This document shows, in pieces, positions 12,739-24,224 of a stretch of 64,000 nucleotides of DNA (position 1 is the stretch's first letter; the number at the start of each line of letters is the position of its first letter). This DNA comes from Imbricaverruca yamaguchii (taxonomy: Eukaryota; Arthropoda; Thecostraca; Neoverrucidae). The stretch lies in NCBI GenBank assembly GCA_034440575.1, contig JAOTOL010001524.1, positions 385,501 to 449,500 of the forward strand, in the 5' to 3' direction. A program made the position numbers and the translations under genes. The notes beneath the pieces are model-generated. The model was not told the DNA's origin. It searched no databases and saw nothing but the letters and a program-made list of their open reading frames with translations.

Positions 12739-15700
12739 TCAGCAGAGGAACCCCATTCCCTGGGCAAAACCGAGCCAGCGGTCTGGCACGTCGGTGAAGT
12801 ACTTGTTCATCATGTCGGCGAAGCGCGTCTTGTACCGCACCGGGTCCAGCACGGTGGGCCGGTTGTTGCCGTCGCCCAGCAGGATGTTGTAGCTCTTGAT
12901 GTAGGTCTCGACCGCCTTGTCGTAGGTGTACGACCTGAGGTAGTCGATGATGCCGACCACCAGGCAACGCTGCTCATCGTCCATGCCGACCAGCAGTGAG
13001 TAGTCCATCACCTGCCGCAGACAACACGAAGCGCCATCAGCGTTCAGAGCGACATTGGCCATTTCGAACTGTGAGACTAAGTGCTAGACTTCGTCCTGGA
13101 TCTGCTATCATTGCGGTCACTGCGTAAATCCCACCGCTTACTTCCCTTTCATGGCTTTCACCTGCCATAGGAAAAATATAATCGTGGTGCAGCGAGCATG
13201 ATTTGCACCACCATTTAATATTCATTCTCCAAGAGTATTCGCATGCATATGTACACCTTAACACACAACGCATGCCCACATCTGCAAGAGTCCACAAGCA
13301 TTGGCACACCCACCAACCAGCATCTACACTCCAACTTACCTGACACGTCTGCAGGAAGAACGTATCACGACTAATGGCCTCCATCAGAATGCGTTTGGCG
13401 TGCGGCCGGACATACAGCGGGTTCTCACTCAGAAGGGTCACCATGTTCTGATCTAGCAGTACCACCTCCGACTTGTCCTTGGTATCGGCCAGCCTGTTCC
13501 GCATCGAACCCTTGAGGTCGAACTTCTGCGATATCTGGTGGCTGTACAGCAGGTTCTCCATGACGATGACGTACGACTTCTTGGCCTGGCCGGTGATGTT
13601 GTTCTTGTAGCCTACAAGGAAGACGCCAAGTATCTTCGCTAGCACACTGGGTCGTCCCGCTGTCAGGCTATCCAACACGTAATCGACGTACTTGACACCG
13701 AATCGCACAAAGTGGTCCTTCTCGATCTTGGAAACGGTCTTGATGACGAACCGATCGTCGGACGACTTCTGGAAGGTGGAGCCAGACTTGCCGCCCTTAG
13801 CGTTCCATGGCTTGCAATACATCAGACAGCGGACAAAGCGTTCCTCGCCGGCCGAGAAGATCGCCTGGCGCAGCCGCCGGAAGTGTTCGGCCAGCAGCAC
13901 CTGGCAGTAGAAGTTGGCGTTGTCGTCGGACATGTTGATGTCGATGTGGTACTGCGCCAGGTACTTCTCGCCGCGCTCCGGGCCGGGCGGTCGCTCGGCG
14001 CCGCGCTCAGAGCCGCCGCTCGTGTCCGTCGAAGTCGTCTCGGAGATCATGTGGCTGCGGCCGCCCGACCGTCGGGCGCCGCCACCAGCATCGGCTGCCG
14101 CCTCGGCTCGCTCGGCCTCGTCGGCGCGAGCGCGCTCCAGCTCGTGCCGGATCTCGGCCAGCCGGCGGCCGTACTCGGGCGTCAGCATGCAGTAGGCGAT
14201 GATGGATCCGATGTCGTCGCCCGAGATGAAGGACGGCGGCAGCGTGGCTGGAAGCCGATGGTGCTCGCTGGCCGGCAGCGGCGACTGGAACCGTTCGCTC
14301 AGCTCCGAGTTAGACCAGGCGAGCGACTTGAGCGCCTTGATGCCACCGGCCGTGATTAACTTCACCTTACTGGCAGGCGGCCGGTCCACTACGTCTTCAG
14401 TGGCAGGTTCGGCGTCACTGGCGTCCCTCGGAGCTTTCTGTTCTCCAGCTGGATTATGCTCAGCCGCTTTCGGTTGCTCGGCCGTCGGCTTTTTGTGCGG
14501 TTTTTCGTCGTCGCTGTCGTTCGCTTTGGGCTTGGGGAGAGCCTTCGCCGACTTGGCCAGCTCCATCACACGGTTGTTCCACTTGTGCACGGTGTCGGCT
14601 ATCATCCGTTTGGCTTGCACGGCCCGGTCGGTGGCGGCGAACACGTGGGTCTCGTCCAGTCGCCGGTCGGCCGGTGCCGCGTCGCCCACCAGCGGCGCCA
14701 GCATCGTCTCTATCGCGGTCAGCAGCGCACGGAACGTCGTCTTCTCCTCGCCCACCTCGTCCAGCGAGGCGCGCAGCACGTCGCCGATGCGCGCGTCACT
14801 GCACGCAGCCTTTATCGAGAGCAGCCGCTCGACGATGTTGCTGAAGAGCTGCACGCCCTCGGAGAGCACGTGCAGCTCCTCGGTAAGACGGAGCTGCGTC
14901 AGAGGGCCCATCTCCACGGTGAGGTCGAACTGCGGCAGCACAATGTCGTTCAGCTGGATGACGGCGTGGCTGAACACGGCCACGCGGTCGTGGAGGCCGA
15001 AGTAGTGCGAACGGTCACGGAACAAGCTGTGCTCGCAGCAGTCCAGTGACGAGTACTGCTCGCACAGGAAAAACGTCTCGAGGAACTTTCCGAACGACAA
15101 GGTCCACGTGTCCTCGGCCATGGGGCGCGCGGCACTGGCCCGTTCGCACTGTCGGCACGCCGTCCACATCCAGGTCTTGTTGCCGGGACAGGGCTCGGCC
15201 GGGCGAGCCACCGACATGGAGATGCAGCCGGCGTCGTGCAGAAACCGCTGCACGTGACCCTCCTGCGGCACCACGCAGTCCTTCTTCAGACACTTGAAGG
15301 CGGGCGTGAAGCACTCGTTCTCCAGGAAGGTGCCCAGGGTGGTGTCGCTGTCGCCGTTGAACATGATGACCATGATGTGCGGCTCGCAGCAGCCGACCGC
15401 CACGCCGCTCGGCAGCCGAGCGTACGTGTACGTCTGAAGCGCTATCTTCTGGTGGTTGAAGGGAGTGAGCGCGTCGCAGGGCACCACCCAGTCCGCCAGC
15501 CGGTCGTGCGGCTGCTCAAGAGGCTGAGACTCCGCCTCCGGCAGCTTCGGCAGGCGGCCGCCGCGCGCGCGGAAGTCGGTCAGCAGTGTTTGCGTTTGTT
15601 CCGTGTTGATGCCGTGAGCGATGCTGTTGGTGAGGAACGGGTGCGGTGGCAACAGCACCGGCTCAGATCGGCTCTCGATGGGCGCCTTGCGCACATGTGC

Positions 15701-18355
15701 ACGGCGCGCCTTTTCCGCCTTGTCGAACTCGACCGACCAGTAGAGGTCGGCGCTGAAGAAGCGGCGCAGACTGCTGCGCTTGCCCTCGTCTGTCTCCAGG
15801 TACGGGATCGACACTTTGGCGTATGGCGTGCAGCACACCACCGTGTCGCCCAGCAGTTTGCGGAACTTGTTGCAGTCGGGCAGCGACTCGACGCGCAGAC
15901 GAACCGGCTTGATAATGGAGCCGTCTGTGTCGCCGGGCGGCAGGCAGTGAAGCGGGTCGCTGTGGTCGGTCACCATCTCGCCGGAGCGGCGCGGCGAGCG
16001 AAGCCGCTCGTCAGCCGCCCTGGCGGCGCGCGCCGACACATCCGGCGACTCGTTCTCGGCGCGACACCTGACCGGCGCGAGCACGCCATCCACGCGGCGA
16101 CCGGCCGGCGTCTCCGCGACGGCCACGCATTCGTCACGCTCCATCGCCATGTGGTTGCCGAACGGCGGAGGCACGGCCAGCAGGTCGCGCAGATAGCTCT
16201 TCTGCAGCAGCCAGTTGTACTGCACAGACACCATGAAGCGCAGCACGTGCTTCACGCGCCGCAGCTGGTTCATGTGACCGCCGCGTAGCAGCACCGTGCA
16301 CCCCAAGTGGCTCGGACAGCCCTCGAAAAACATCAGCGTGTTCTTGTGACCGCCCTCCATGGTAAATTGTCTCGTGTAAAACGAGTGGCAAATGCCAAGC
16401 GTAGGCTTCGCCAGCTGGGCATCCAGGAAGCCCATGACGTCCGCCTGCGTGCAGCGCGCTATCCTGGCCAACACCTGGCGCTTCATGTTCGTGACCAGGG
16501 TCACGCCCGCTTCCAACAGCATCTCGCGCGCCAGACTCTCCACGTGCTTCTCGACAACGATGACGTCGGGCGCAAACGAGATGAGCAGGTTGGTGATGTT
16601 GCGCAGGACGTCGCGCTCCTGCATTAACATCGGCTCCAACGACACGGTCCTGTCCTGGTAGCGCTGGTACGACACGGCGCAGTTGAGCAGCAGGATCTGC
16701 GGGTTGGTCACGTGCGAGGCCATGTCGTTGTGCACGATGTTCTTGCGGCACACGACGCCGTGCACGATGGCCGAGTCGGCTGGGCGGCCGCCCGGGATCC
16801 GCTTCATCTTGACGAACTGGCGCACGTCCGGCTGGTCGCACTCGTGGCGCACGTCCGGCTTGACGAGCCGGCTCAGCTGGCGCGACAACGCCAGCAGCGG
16901 GCCGTACCACTTGGCCGGCAGGCCGGCCGAGTCGAGCAGCTGGCCGAGCAGCGCCGACTCGAGCGCCTCGAACGCGCCGGCGCAGCGGTCGTCGCCGAGC
17001 GGCCGGCGCGGGTCGGCCTCGGCCGACGCCGAGTCCAGGTACTGGTGCGGCGTGTCGACCAGGCCGACCGGCGCCGGCACCGGCGCCGCCGCCTCGGCCG
17101 ACAGCTGGTGCAGCAGCTGGGAGCGCGAGATGGACGCTACGCTCGCCGCCACGTCCAGCTCGATGTCGTACAGCGAGCCGGACGGCGCCAGACGCAGCGA
17201 CGCCGGCGAGTCGGGCGCCGGCTCGTCGGTGACGGCGCTGCCGCTATTCAGGTTCTCCTTCAGCTCGATCTGTGACAGCCAGTGAGGTTCCTCGATGTCG
17301 GGCTCGTCCGGCTCGGCCACCTTGGGCTGCCGCAGCGCCAGCGGCGACGGCCGGTACAGGCAGTACTCGTCGCGGAACGCGTTGGTGCCGTGACTGACGC
17401 AGGAGATCAGCTTCATGTCGACCAGTCGCTGCCCGAGCGCCACCGCCTGCGTGCGCTTGGTGACCTTGCGCTGGGATATGATCCAATCGACCACCTCGGA
17501 GCCGATCAGGCACTGGCTGTAGCTCTTCAGACGGTGGCGATGGTTGCCCAGCCCCACACCGTGGATGGGGTTTATGATCATTTGTACGAGCGTGGTGAGG
17601 TACGTGAGATCCTGCTCCTGCTCTAGCGGGTCGGCAATACTTTCCTGGCTATCCTTATGATCGCAGAGCCCGCCCTCTTGCATGCCAAGATTGTACTTCT
17701 TTCGTGGCTGCTTGCCAATGCGCGGCAGAGAGCCGGACCGCTCTCCACTCAGCTGGTTGGCCGCCTCCAGGTGCGACTGAACCCTCTCCAGCACTTGCTT
17801 GAGGTCGACCATGTCCTCAGCATCTGCGTCGGCGTCGGAGGTTATGTTCTGCACATACGTCATCACCACCTTCGAGCAGTACGTGCAGACGCGCAGATCC
17901 CCGCCGTAGCCGAGTGCCTTGCCGGGGATCAGTTGGTTGCAGCAGCGCGAACAGAAGATCTGGCCGCAGATGCGGCAATGGTGGCGGCGTCGGAAGGTGG
18001 TGAACTTGTCGCAGCAGTCGTAGCACTCCCGACTGACGGCGTCCGGCAGCCAGTGCTGCTTGGTGTCCTCGGCGCCGGCGGACTGGCCGCCCTGCGCCAG
18101 CATGGAGCTGATGCGCCGCAGCACGCCCACATAGCTGCGGCCTTCGACCGGCTCGGCGGCGGCTGGCTGCGGCGAGCCGGTGCGCAGGTTGGTGTCGCTG
18201 GTGCGGCGTGACTGCTCCGCCTCGGCGTCCGTCGGCGAGCGGGCCGAGCGGCCGCCCAGCAGACCGCCGAGCAGGCGGCGCGCCGAGCCCAGGCTGGCGC
18301 GACAGTGTCGGCAGACTGGCCGTCGTGGCGGTCGCCTCGTCGTCGTCTGGCGACA
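12739..18355 (-). CDS. PIKFYVE: PIKfyve / Fab1 phosphatidylinositol-3-phosphate 5-kinase
   Basis: This lipid kinase makes PI(3,5)P2 from PI3P on endosomes and lysosomes. The last exon is 13011-12739. The preceding exon runs from an acceptor at about 18355 to a GTAAGT donor at 13339. Domain order is canonical. The FYVE zinc finger (about 18060-17860) contains the RRHHCRICG signature. The DEP domain (about 17590-17350) contains GSEVVDWIISQRK. The CCT/TCP1-like region (about 16700-16130) contains FFEGCPSHLGCTVLLRGG. The C-terminal PIP kinase domain has the glycine loop GGKSGS, the catalytic-lysine segment FVIKTVSK, the DLKGS motif, MDYSLLVG and the IID motif. The product is about 1,690 residues against about 2,100 in human, with the middle shortened. 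The true N-terminus is unresolved. The frame stays open to a TAG at 18356, which fits an acceptor, so an upstream exon with the start codon is expected. Only one intron (328 bp) interrupts the known coding region. Confidence 0.95.
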
Positions 18356-18689
18356 CTAGAGCAGGCCACAGTAAGCTGCACCATTGGATGTGTCAGCCAG
18401 TCTGGATTTGAGCTCTGGACTGGACGAATGGACATGTGAACACTTCTTGCATGCTATGGCCTGGTCAATCACGCAACCTTGAACGGTCGACAAACGGCTC
18501 CATGACCACGTGATTTTTCAGCTTGAAGGAGTGGTAGTGGAATGGATCATCACTGGCAGTGAAGCATAGCAGGCTACTTTTGTTTTCCAGGGAGTGCATC
18601 CAGTAATACCCAGTACTTCTGATTTTGGTTATATACTGGAGCCAAACATTGCTGGAAATTGCAGGCAGAAACCAACAAATAATGCAACT

Positions 18690-19240
18690 GGCCATAGTGA
18701 TGTACAGCAGCAGGACATGGTCACATGCTGGCAGCAGGACATAATCAGGTACTGCAGGACACAGCCACATATTGCAGCAGGACATGGTCACATGCTTCAG
18801 CAGGACACTGTCACATGCTGTAGCAGGATATGGTCACATGCTGTGACAGGACAAGATCACATACTGCAACAGGACATTGTCACATACTGCAGCAGGATAT
18901 TGACACATATTGTAGGAGGACACAGTCACATTATTGCAGAAGGACCCTGTCATATACTGCAGCAGGGCATGGTCAGGTACTGCAGAAAGACACAGTCAGG
19001 TACTGTAACAGGACACTGTCACATACTGCAGGACACAGTCACATACTGCAGCAAGACATGGTCACATACTGCAGCAAGACATGGTCACATACTGCAGCAG
19101 AACATGGTCACATACTGCAGGAGGACCCAGTCACATACTGCAGCAAGATGTGGTCACATACTGCAGCAGGGCACAGCCACATACTGCAACAAGACCATCA
19201 CATACTGCAGTAAGACACAATTGCATGCTGTGGCACAGGT
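18690..19240 (+). repeat. 22-bp minisatellite upstream of PIKFYVE
   Basis: About two dozen imperfect copies of a unit like ACATGGTCACATACTGCAGC with a few extra bases. It is almost free of CpG. It lies in the CpG-poor domain 5' of PIKFYVE, probably within its first intron. Confidence 0.9.
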
Positions 19241-19293
19241 CAGATGCTACACCTGAATGAAATCCAGTCTGATGGTAAGCAAATTAAGCCACA

Positions 19294-19838
19294 TTGAGAA
19301 TTGCATTTCCACCTGGAAAATGTTGTACAACCACCCATGCCACAGATACTAGTAGAAAACAGGAATTGATCAACTTCACTGGTGTACGTACTGAAATATC
19401 CTTTGCTGAGTATTCAGCTGTCTTCATCACAATTAAACAACCAAATTACCTGGACCTGCAACAGTTTAAAAATGAACATTTGGAATTAATGTATGACAGT
19501 AAGAAGCATAACAAGATGAAGGATGTGACCAGCATTCCACTAGAGAACCAACCATCATCCAAAAAATAAAAGAGGAGACTGACCCCATGCCCACACAACA
19601 TGGGCATTACACTATGTTGCAAAATCATGATGCACCATGTAAAATGTATCAGAATGGTTTTGCCCACATGGGGCATATGCTACTGGGTACAGCATAAATC
19701 AGATATGGATGAGCAGATCATTTTTGATCCAGGTGTGATTAAGCAACAACTTGCTGAACCTGTTAACTTAAGACAAGTTCCATCTCATAGAGCTCTATAA
19801 GATTTGCTGAATGTATTTCATTTGCAAGTGAGCATAAA
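19294..19838. other. CpG-poor AT-rich spacer, no recognised feature
   Basis: Lies between the 22-bp array and the LINE 3' end. It could be PIKFYVE first-intron sequence. No domain or repeat was recognised. Confidence 0.4.
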
Positions 19839-19839
19839 G

Positions 19840-22800
19840 TATTATAACTGCAAACTATTAAAGTTTGAATTCAGGCATGTATATAAATTCCCACAATTTA
19901 TATACCTAGACATAAAGACATAAAGATCAGTGCAACTCTGAGCCACAAGGGCCCTTCTTGGTTGCACTCTGTACACTGAACCAGTTGCCCACCAAATCTG
20001 CCAATCAGCCCTCCCTGTAATACTGAAAAGCAAGCCCTCTATTCTTATAATGATTGTCTATGCTGTTTTTAAAGATGTTCAATGTTCTGCTACTGACGAT
20101 GTTTTCTGGCAGCTGGTTCCAGTGTTCCACTACCCTGTTGGTGAAGAAAGTTTGCCTTAACCTTGTTCTGCTGTGGTTAATTACTGTTCATTATATTTGT
20201 AAATAACATTGAAAGTGGCCTAAGCAGTAAAGTTTTGAAATTTGCAGATGATTTGAAGGTCTTTAGGGCAATAACAGGTCAGGATGAGCATATCTCGCTG
20301 CAAAAGACTTAGACGAACTTGTGAAGTGGTCCGAAGAATGGCAAATGAAATTTAACTTTGATAAGTGCAAAATAATGCATGTAGGCAAGCAGCACATGAA
20401 GGCTCCATACTTGATGGGTGGCCTAGTGCTATCAGTGACTCAACAGGAGAAGGATTTAGGTGTTATTCTAAACACAAAATTTGGGGCATCAGAACGGACC
20501 AAGGAAGCCAGGAAGAAGGCACTGAGAATGCTTGGGGCAATAAATAGGATTGTATCATACAGAAGTGAGGAAGTGATCAGGAAGCTTTACTGTGCATATG
20601 TCAGGCCATATTTGGAATACTGCATCCAAGCTTGGTCTTCTAGCTATGGAAAAGATTGTTGGCTTTTAGAGAGAGTACAACAGAAGGCTACAAAAATGGT
20701 TAATGGTATCAGCAACCTGGCATATGAGGAAAGGCTGAAGAAATTTAAAATGTTTTCACTCAGATATAGAAGGCTGAGAGGAGATCTCATCGAGGTCTTT
20801 AAATTTGTCAATGGTCTGGAGAGGGGATACCTTGGGGAAATGTTTGAATTTAACAGAAATGATGCAATTAGAGGTCATAAATTCAAAATTAAAATTAACC
20901 ACAGCAGAACAAGGTTAAGGCAAACTTTCTTCACCAACAGGGTAGTGGAACACTGGAACCAGCTGCCAGTAAAGTTAAATTTCATTTGCCATTCTTCGGA
21001 CCACTTCACAAGTTCGTCTAAGTCTTTTTGCAGCGAGATATGCTCATCCTGACCTGTTATTGCCCTAAAGACCTTCAAATCATCTGCAAATTTCAAAACT
21101 TTACTGCTTAGGCCACTTTCAATGTTATTTACAAATATAATGAACAGTAATGGCCCTAGTACTGACCCCTGGGGGACTCCACTAAGAACATTTTGCCATG
21201 ATGACTTTGTACCATTTAGCATCACTCTTTGCTGTCTATCTGAAAGCCACAACTCTATCCATTTTAAGATGCTACCTGCAATACCATGGGACTGAAGCTG
21301 TATCATTAACCGTTTATGGGGTACCTTGTCAAAGGCCTTACTAAAGTCAAGATATGCTACATCAACCTGATTTCCCTGATCAAATTGTTCTGTGGCGAAG
21401 TTCAAAAAGTCCAAGAGGTTTGTGAGACACGATCGTCCTTTTCTAAATCCATGTTGAGTATCTTGAATCAATCTGCTACCTTCCAGATAACTAACTATTC
21501 TATCCTTGATAATTGATTTGAGTACCTTGCAGACTAGGGATGTGAGACTTATTGGCCTATAGTTTTCAACTTTCCCTATTTCTCCTTTCTTGAAAATAGG
21601 AACTACATTTGCCCTTTTCCAATCGGTTGGAATTTCATTATGTGAAACTGATCTACAAAATATTATACTAAGTGGAAATGCCAGTCCCTTTTTCAGTTTC
21701 CGCAACACCCTAGCATAAATATCATCAGGTCCTGCTGCCTTATTTGGCTTTATTTTCCTGATATGATTGTAAACAACATCACTACCAATGAAATCAACAT
21801 CATTTGTCAGATCCCATGTATCTGAACTATGGTGTACGGTCGGCAGATTGGTCATATCTTCCAATGTAAACACTGATTTGAACTGCTTGCTCAGCTCCTC
21901 AACCATCTCACTATCCTCACCCAATGTAGTCCCGTTTACTTCCAGTGGACCAATTGTGTTAGAAACTTTACTCAGCTTGTAGAAACTAAAGAACTTTTTA
22001 CTGTCCCCATTACAGTTTCTAGCTAAATCCAGTTCCTTTGCTCGCTTTGCTGCTCTGGTTTTTGCTTCACAGTGTCTCTAGCTTTTCGATACGCCTTTAG
22101 ATTAATGACATTTGAGGCTTCTTTAAAAACTCTAAATGCAGTTTTCTTAGCCCTAATTGCTTTTATCACGTCTGGTGTAAGCCATGCTGGCTTTCCTACC
22201 CTTCTTTTGCGTCTTTGCTTTTGGGGGACATGTCTAATCTGAGTTTCCTTTAAGTAAGACTTGAACTTTTTCCACATTTCACAGGCATTTAAATTGGAGA
22301 ATTCTTCTTCCCATCTGATGGCACTTAAAGCCGCTCTCTGTTGAAATTTGGAACCTTTACCAAATTATCCTTGATAGTTTCCCCTACATGTGCCTTGAAT
22401 CTAACTATGTTATGGTCACTTTTTCCCGAGTTTCGCCTACAGTCAAGTCTTGAACCAAGTCACTTAAATCCGAGAATACAAGGTCCAAGAATGAACCATG
22501 CCTGGTAGGTTCCGATACAAACTGGTGTAAGAACAGGTCCTCTTCAAGGCATTTCCTGAACATTTTGCATGATGGGGAGCCAACACCAGCATTTTCATAA
22601 CCTTTTAGATTAAAGTCACCGAGAATAAGGCACTTCCTCTTAAAGTTTCTACTGATTTCTCACAAATCACCTTGTCAAGCTCCAGTTGCTGAGAATGTGG
22701 CAGGGTTCCTGATCGGTGAAAGCTCCTATCCTAAGAGTATTGCTGTTGCCTTTTCCCACAGTGACATCAAGCCAAATGGACTCCACAGACACATTTTTAT

Positions 22801-23260
22801 CCCCACCTGCTACTTTTGAGAACTGAATAAGCTATTCACATAGAGCATTACACCACCCCCTTTCATTTCTGGACCCCTATTGCACGAAAACATATTGTAT
22901 CCCTGGATCTCATAGTCCTGTAAGTTATCTCCAAAATATCCTTCACTGACCCATGCCTCCGTAATGCAAACAAAATCCGGTTCCTTGTCAGCAACATAAC
23001 ACTTGAACTCATCAAATTTGGAACGGATACTCTGAGCATTAAACATCATACACTTAACAAATGCTCCATAACCACCTTTGGCTTTTTCATATTGAGGAGT
23101 TCTTTTATCACTAGATGAACTATAACTCTGTCCCCTTGAGTTGCTGCTGTCCCTATTTGCAGACTTTGAGGTTCTATTGCCTTGGCTGACACTATTGGAA
23201 TATTCCTGAGTTGGCAATGCAATTTCATCCCTCCCCACCCCATTTCCTAGTTTCCCTGAA
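19840..23260 (-). mobile_element. CR1/Jockey-like non-LTR retrotransposon with an inverted internal segment
   Basis: Reading on the minus strand, an AP-endonuclease N-terminal piece lies at 23240-22810 (MFNAQSIRSKFDEFKCYV, then FVCITEAWV). Frame-broken sequence follows. The reverse transcriptase is at 21924-20985, with NYRPISLTS, LDFSKAFDKVPH, SGVPQGSVLGPLLF and the catalytic FADD. The polymerase is then interrupted: 20188-20983 carries the following part on the plus strand (MKFNFDKCKIMHVG through VVEHWNQLP). Left of 20183 the minus-strand reading resumes with the same VVEHWNQLP block and runs to the C-terminus and 3' end near 19840. Several frameshifts and the inversion make the copy inactive. 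The minus orientation matches PIKFYVE, in whose upstream region it lies. Confidence 0.85.
20188..20983 (+). mobile_element. Inverted segment inside the LINE (part of reverse transcriptase)
   Basis: This 0.8-kb piece is reversed relative to the rest of the element. About 170 bases at its left end repeat, in inverted orientation, the sequence at 20985-21155. About 70 bases at its right end repeat, inverted, the sequence just left of 20183. The junctions show only 3-6 bases of shared sequence. Confidence 0.8.
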
Positions 23261-23868
23261 GGACATGTTCATATACTTTGCCTAACACATGGACCCCCTT
23301 CTCAGAAAAATGCAGGCCATCCTATGCTTACCTATGCTTACATACCTACATACAAACTATCCACATATAAGTTGAAACACGGGAGCACACTTCACACATG
23401 TGCTTCCACATATGGAAAGGACAGTGGTATGAGTAGCCTTATGAGGTGTAAGGGTAAACCCAGACATGTCTGCACGCATCTTGGACCATATTAGATGGTT
23501 TGTAGACTGTTTCACTGATAAAGTCCCCCACTAGTCGCCTACATAGTTCCCAAAGTGTAGCACAAATGTGAAGCACGCCCCACCATAACCCTAACCACTA
23601 TGCAGATAACCTGTCATGTTAAGTAATACCTAGTTGCGGCCTTAAGATTACTAATAATTTGTGACATTTGAAGGCATGCATCAAGCTGAAATATGGACCT
23701 CATATGTCAAGAGTATATACTACCAAATCCGATAATGCTTCAAAGCCTCTAACACTAGGTCATGTTGGAACCTTCAAAACATAGTGCTCGAAGCCTATAA
23801 TGCTTCGAAACCTATAATGCGAGCTTCATATAATGCTCGTTTCAACTAATATTCAGAAAGCATAACTA
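23260..23868. other. Spacer between LINE and LSM2 promoter
   Basis: AT-rich, CpG-poor sequence with no recognised gene or repeat, apart from short direct repeats of CTATAATGCTTCGAA type near 23785-23845. Confidence 0.4.
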
Positions 23869-23869
23869 T

Positions 23870-24075
23870 CGAAACAGCTACCGGGGCGGTCCCACACTCC
23901 CCGGCCAATCAGAGAATCGCGACGGTTTTGCTCACCTCGATCAATCTCAATGAAAACACCGTAATTATGGCGTGAATGGCGCAGAGAAGACGTAAGTTCC
24001 GCGAGTACTTCTGTACCTACCTCGATATCTGTTACTCTGGAGTTTGTGATGCGTTCCTGTTTGATTGCGGCTCAA
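23870..24075 (+). promoter_or_regulatory. CpG-rich promoter with CCAAT box, LSM2 (possibly shared with PIKFYVE)
   Basis: A 200-bp CpG-rich island lies within a domain almost lacking CpG. It contains the CCAAT box GGCCAATCAG near 23904. At 23950-24004 is an element with TGAAAACAC and AATGGCGCAGAGAAGACGTA that recurs at the AFG2B start on the other strand. A GTAAGT donor follows the element at 23991. On the minus strand GAG|GTGAGC at about 23937 could be a donor for a non-coding PIKFYVE first exon. Promoter assignment is inferred from composition, CCAAT box and position. Confidence 0.6.
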
Positions 24076-24224
24076 AGCTACTTTCAGATTACTAGTTCTA
24101 CTTTCAGATTTTCAATTCAAAAAGACAATTAAAGACTGATATATTATTTTGAAAAGAAATAACAGGATATATCAAGATTGTTAGATAAATAAAACACCTA
24201 CAGTGGGCAAGAAGCTTTATCAGA

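Noticed and set aside
14199..15005. 268-codon and other plus-strand frames inside PIKFYVE
   Set aside because: Antisense shadows of a GC-rich coding exon.
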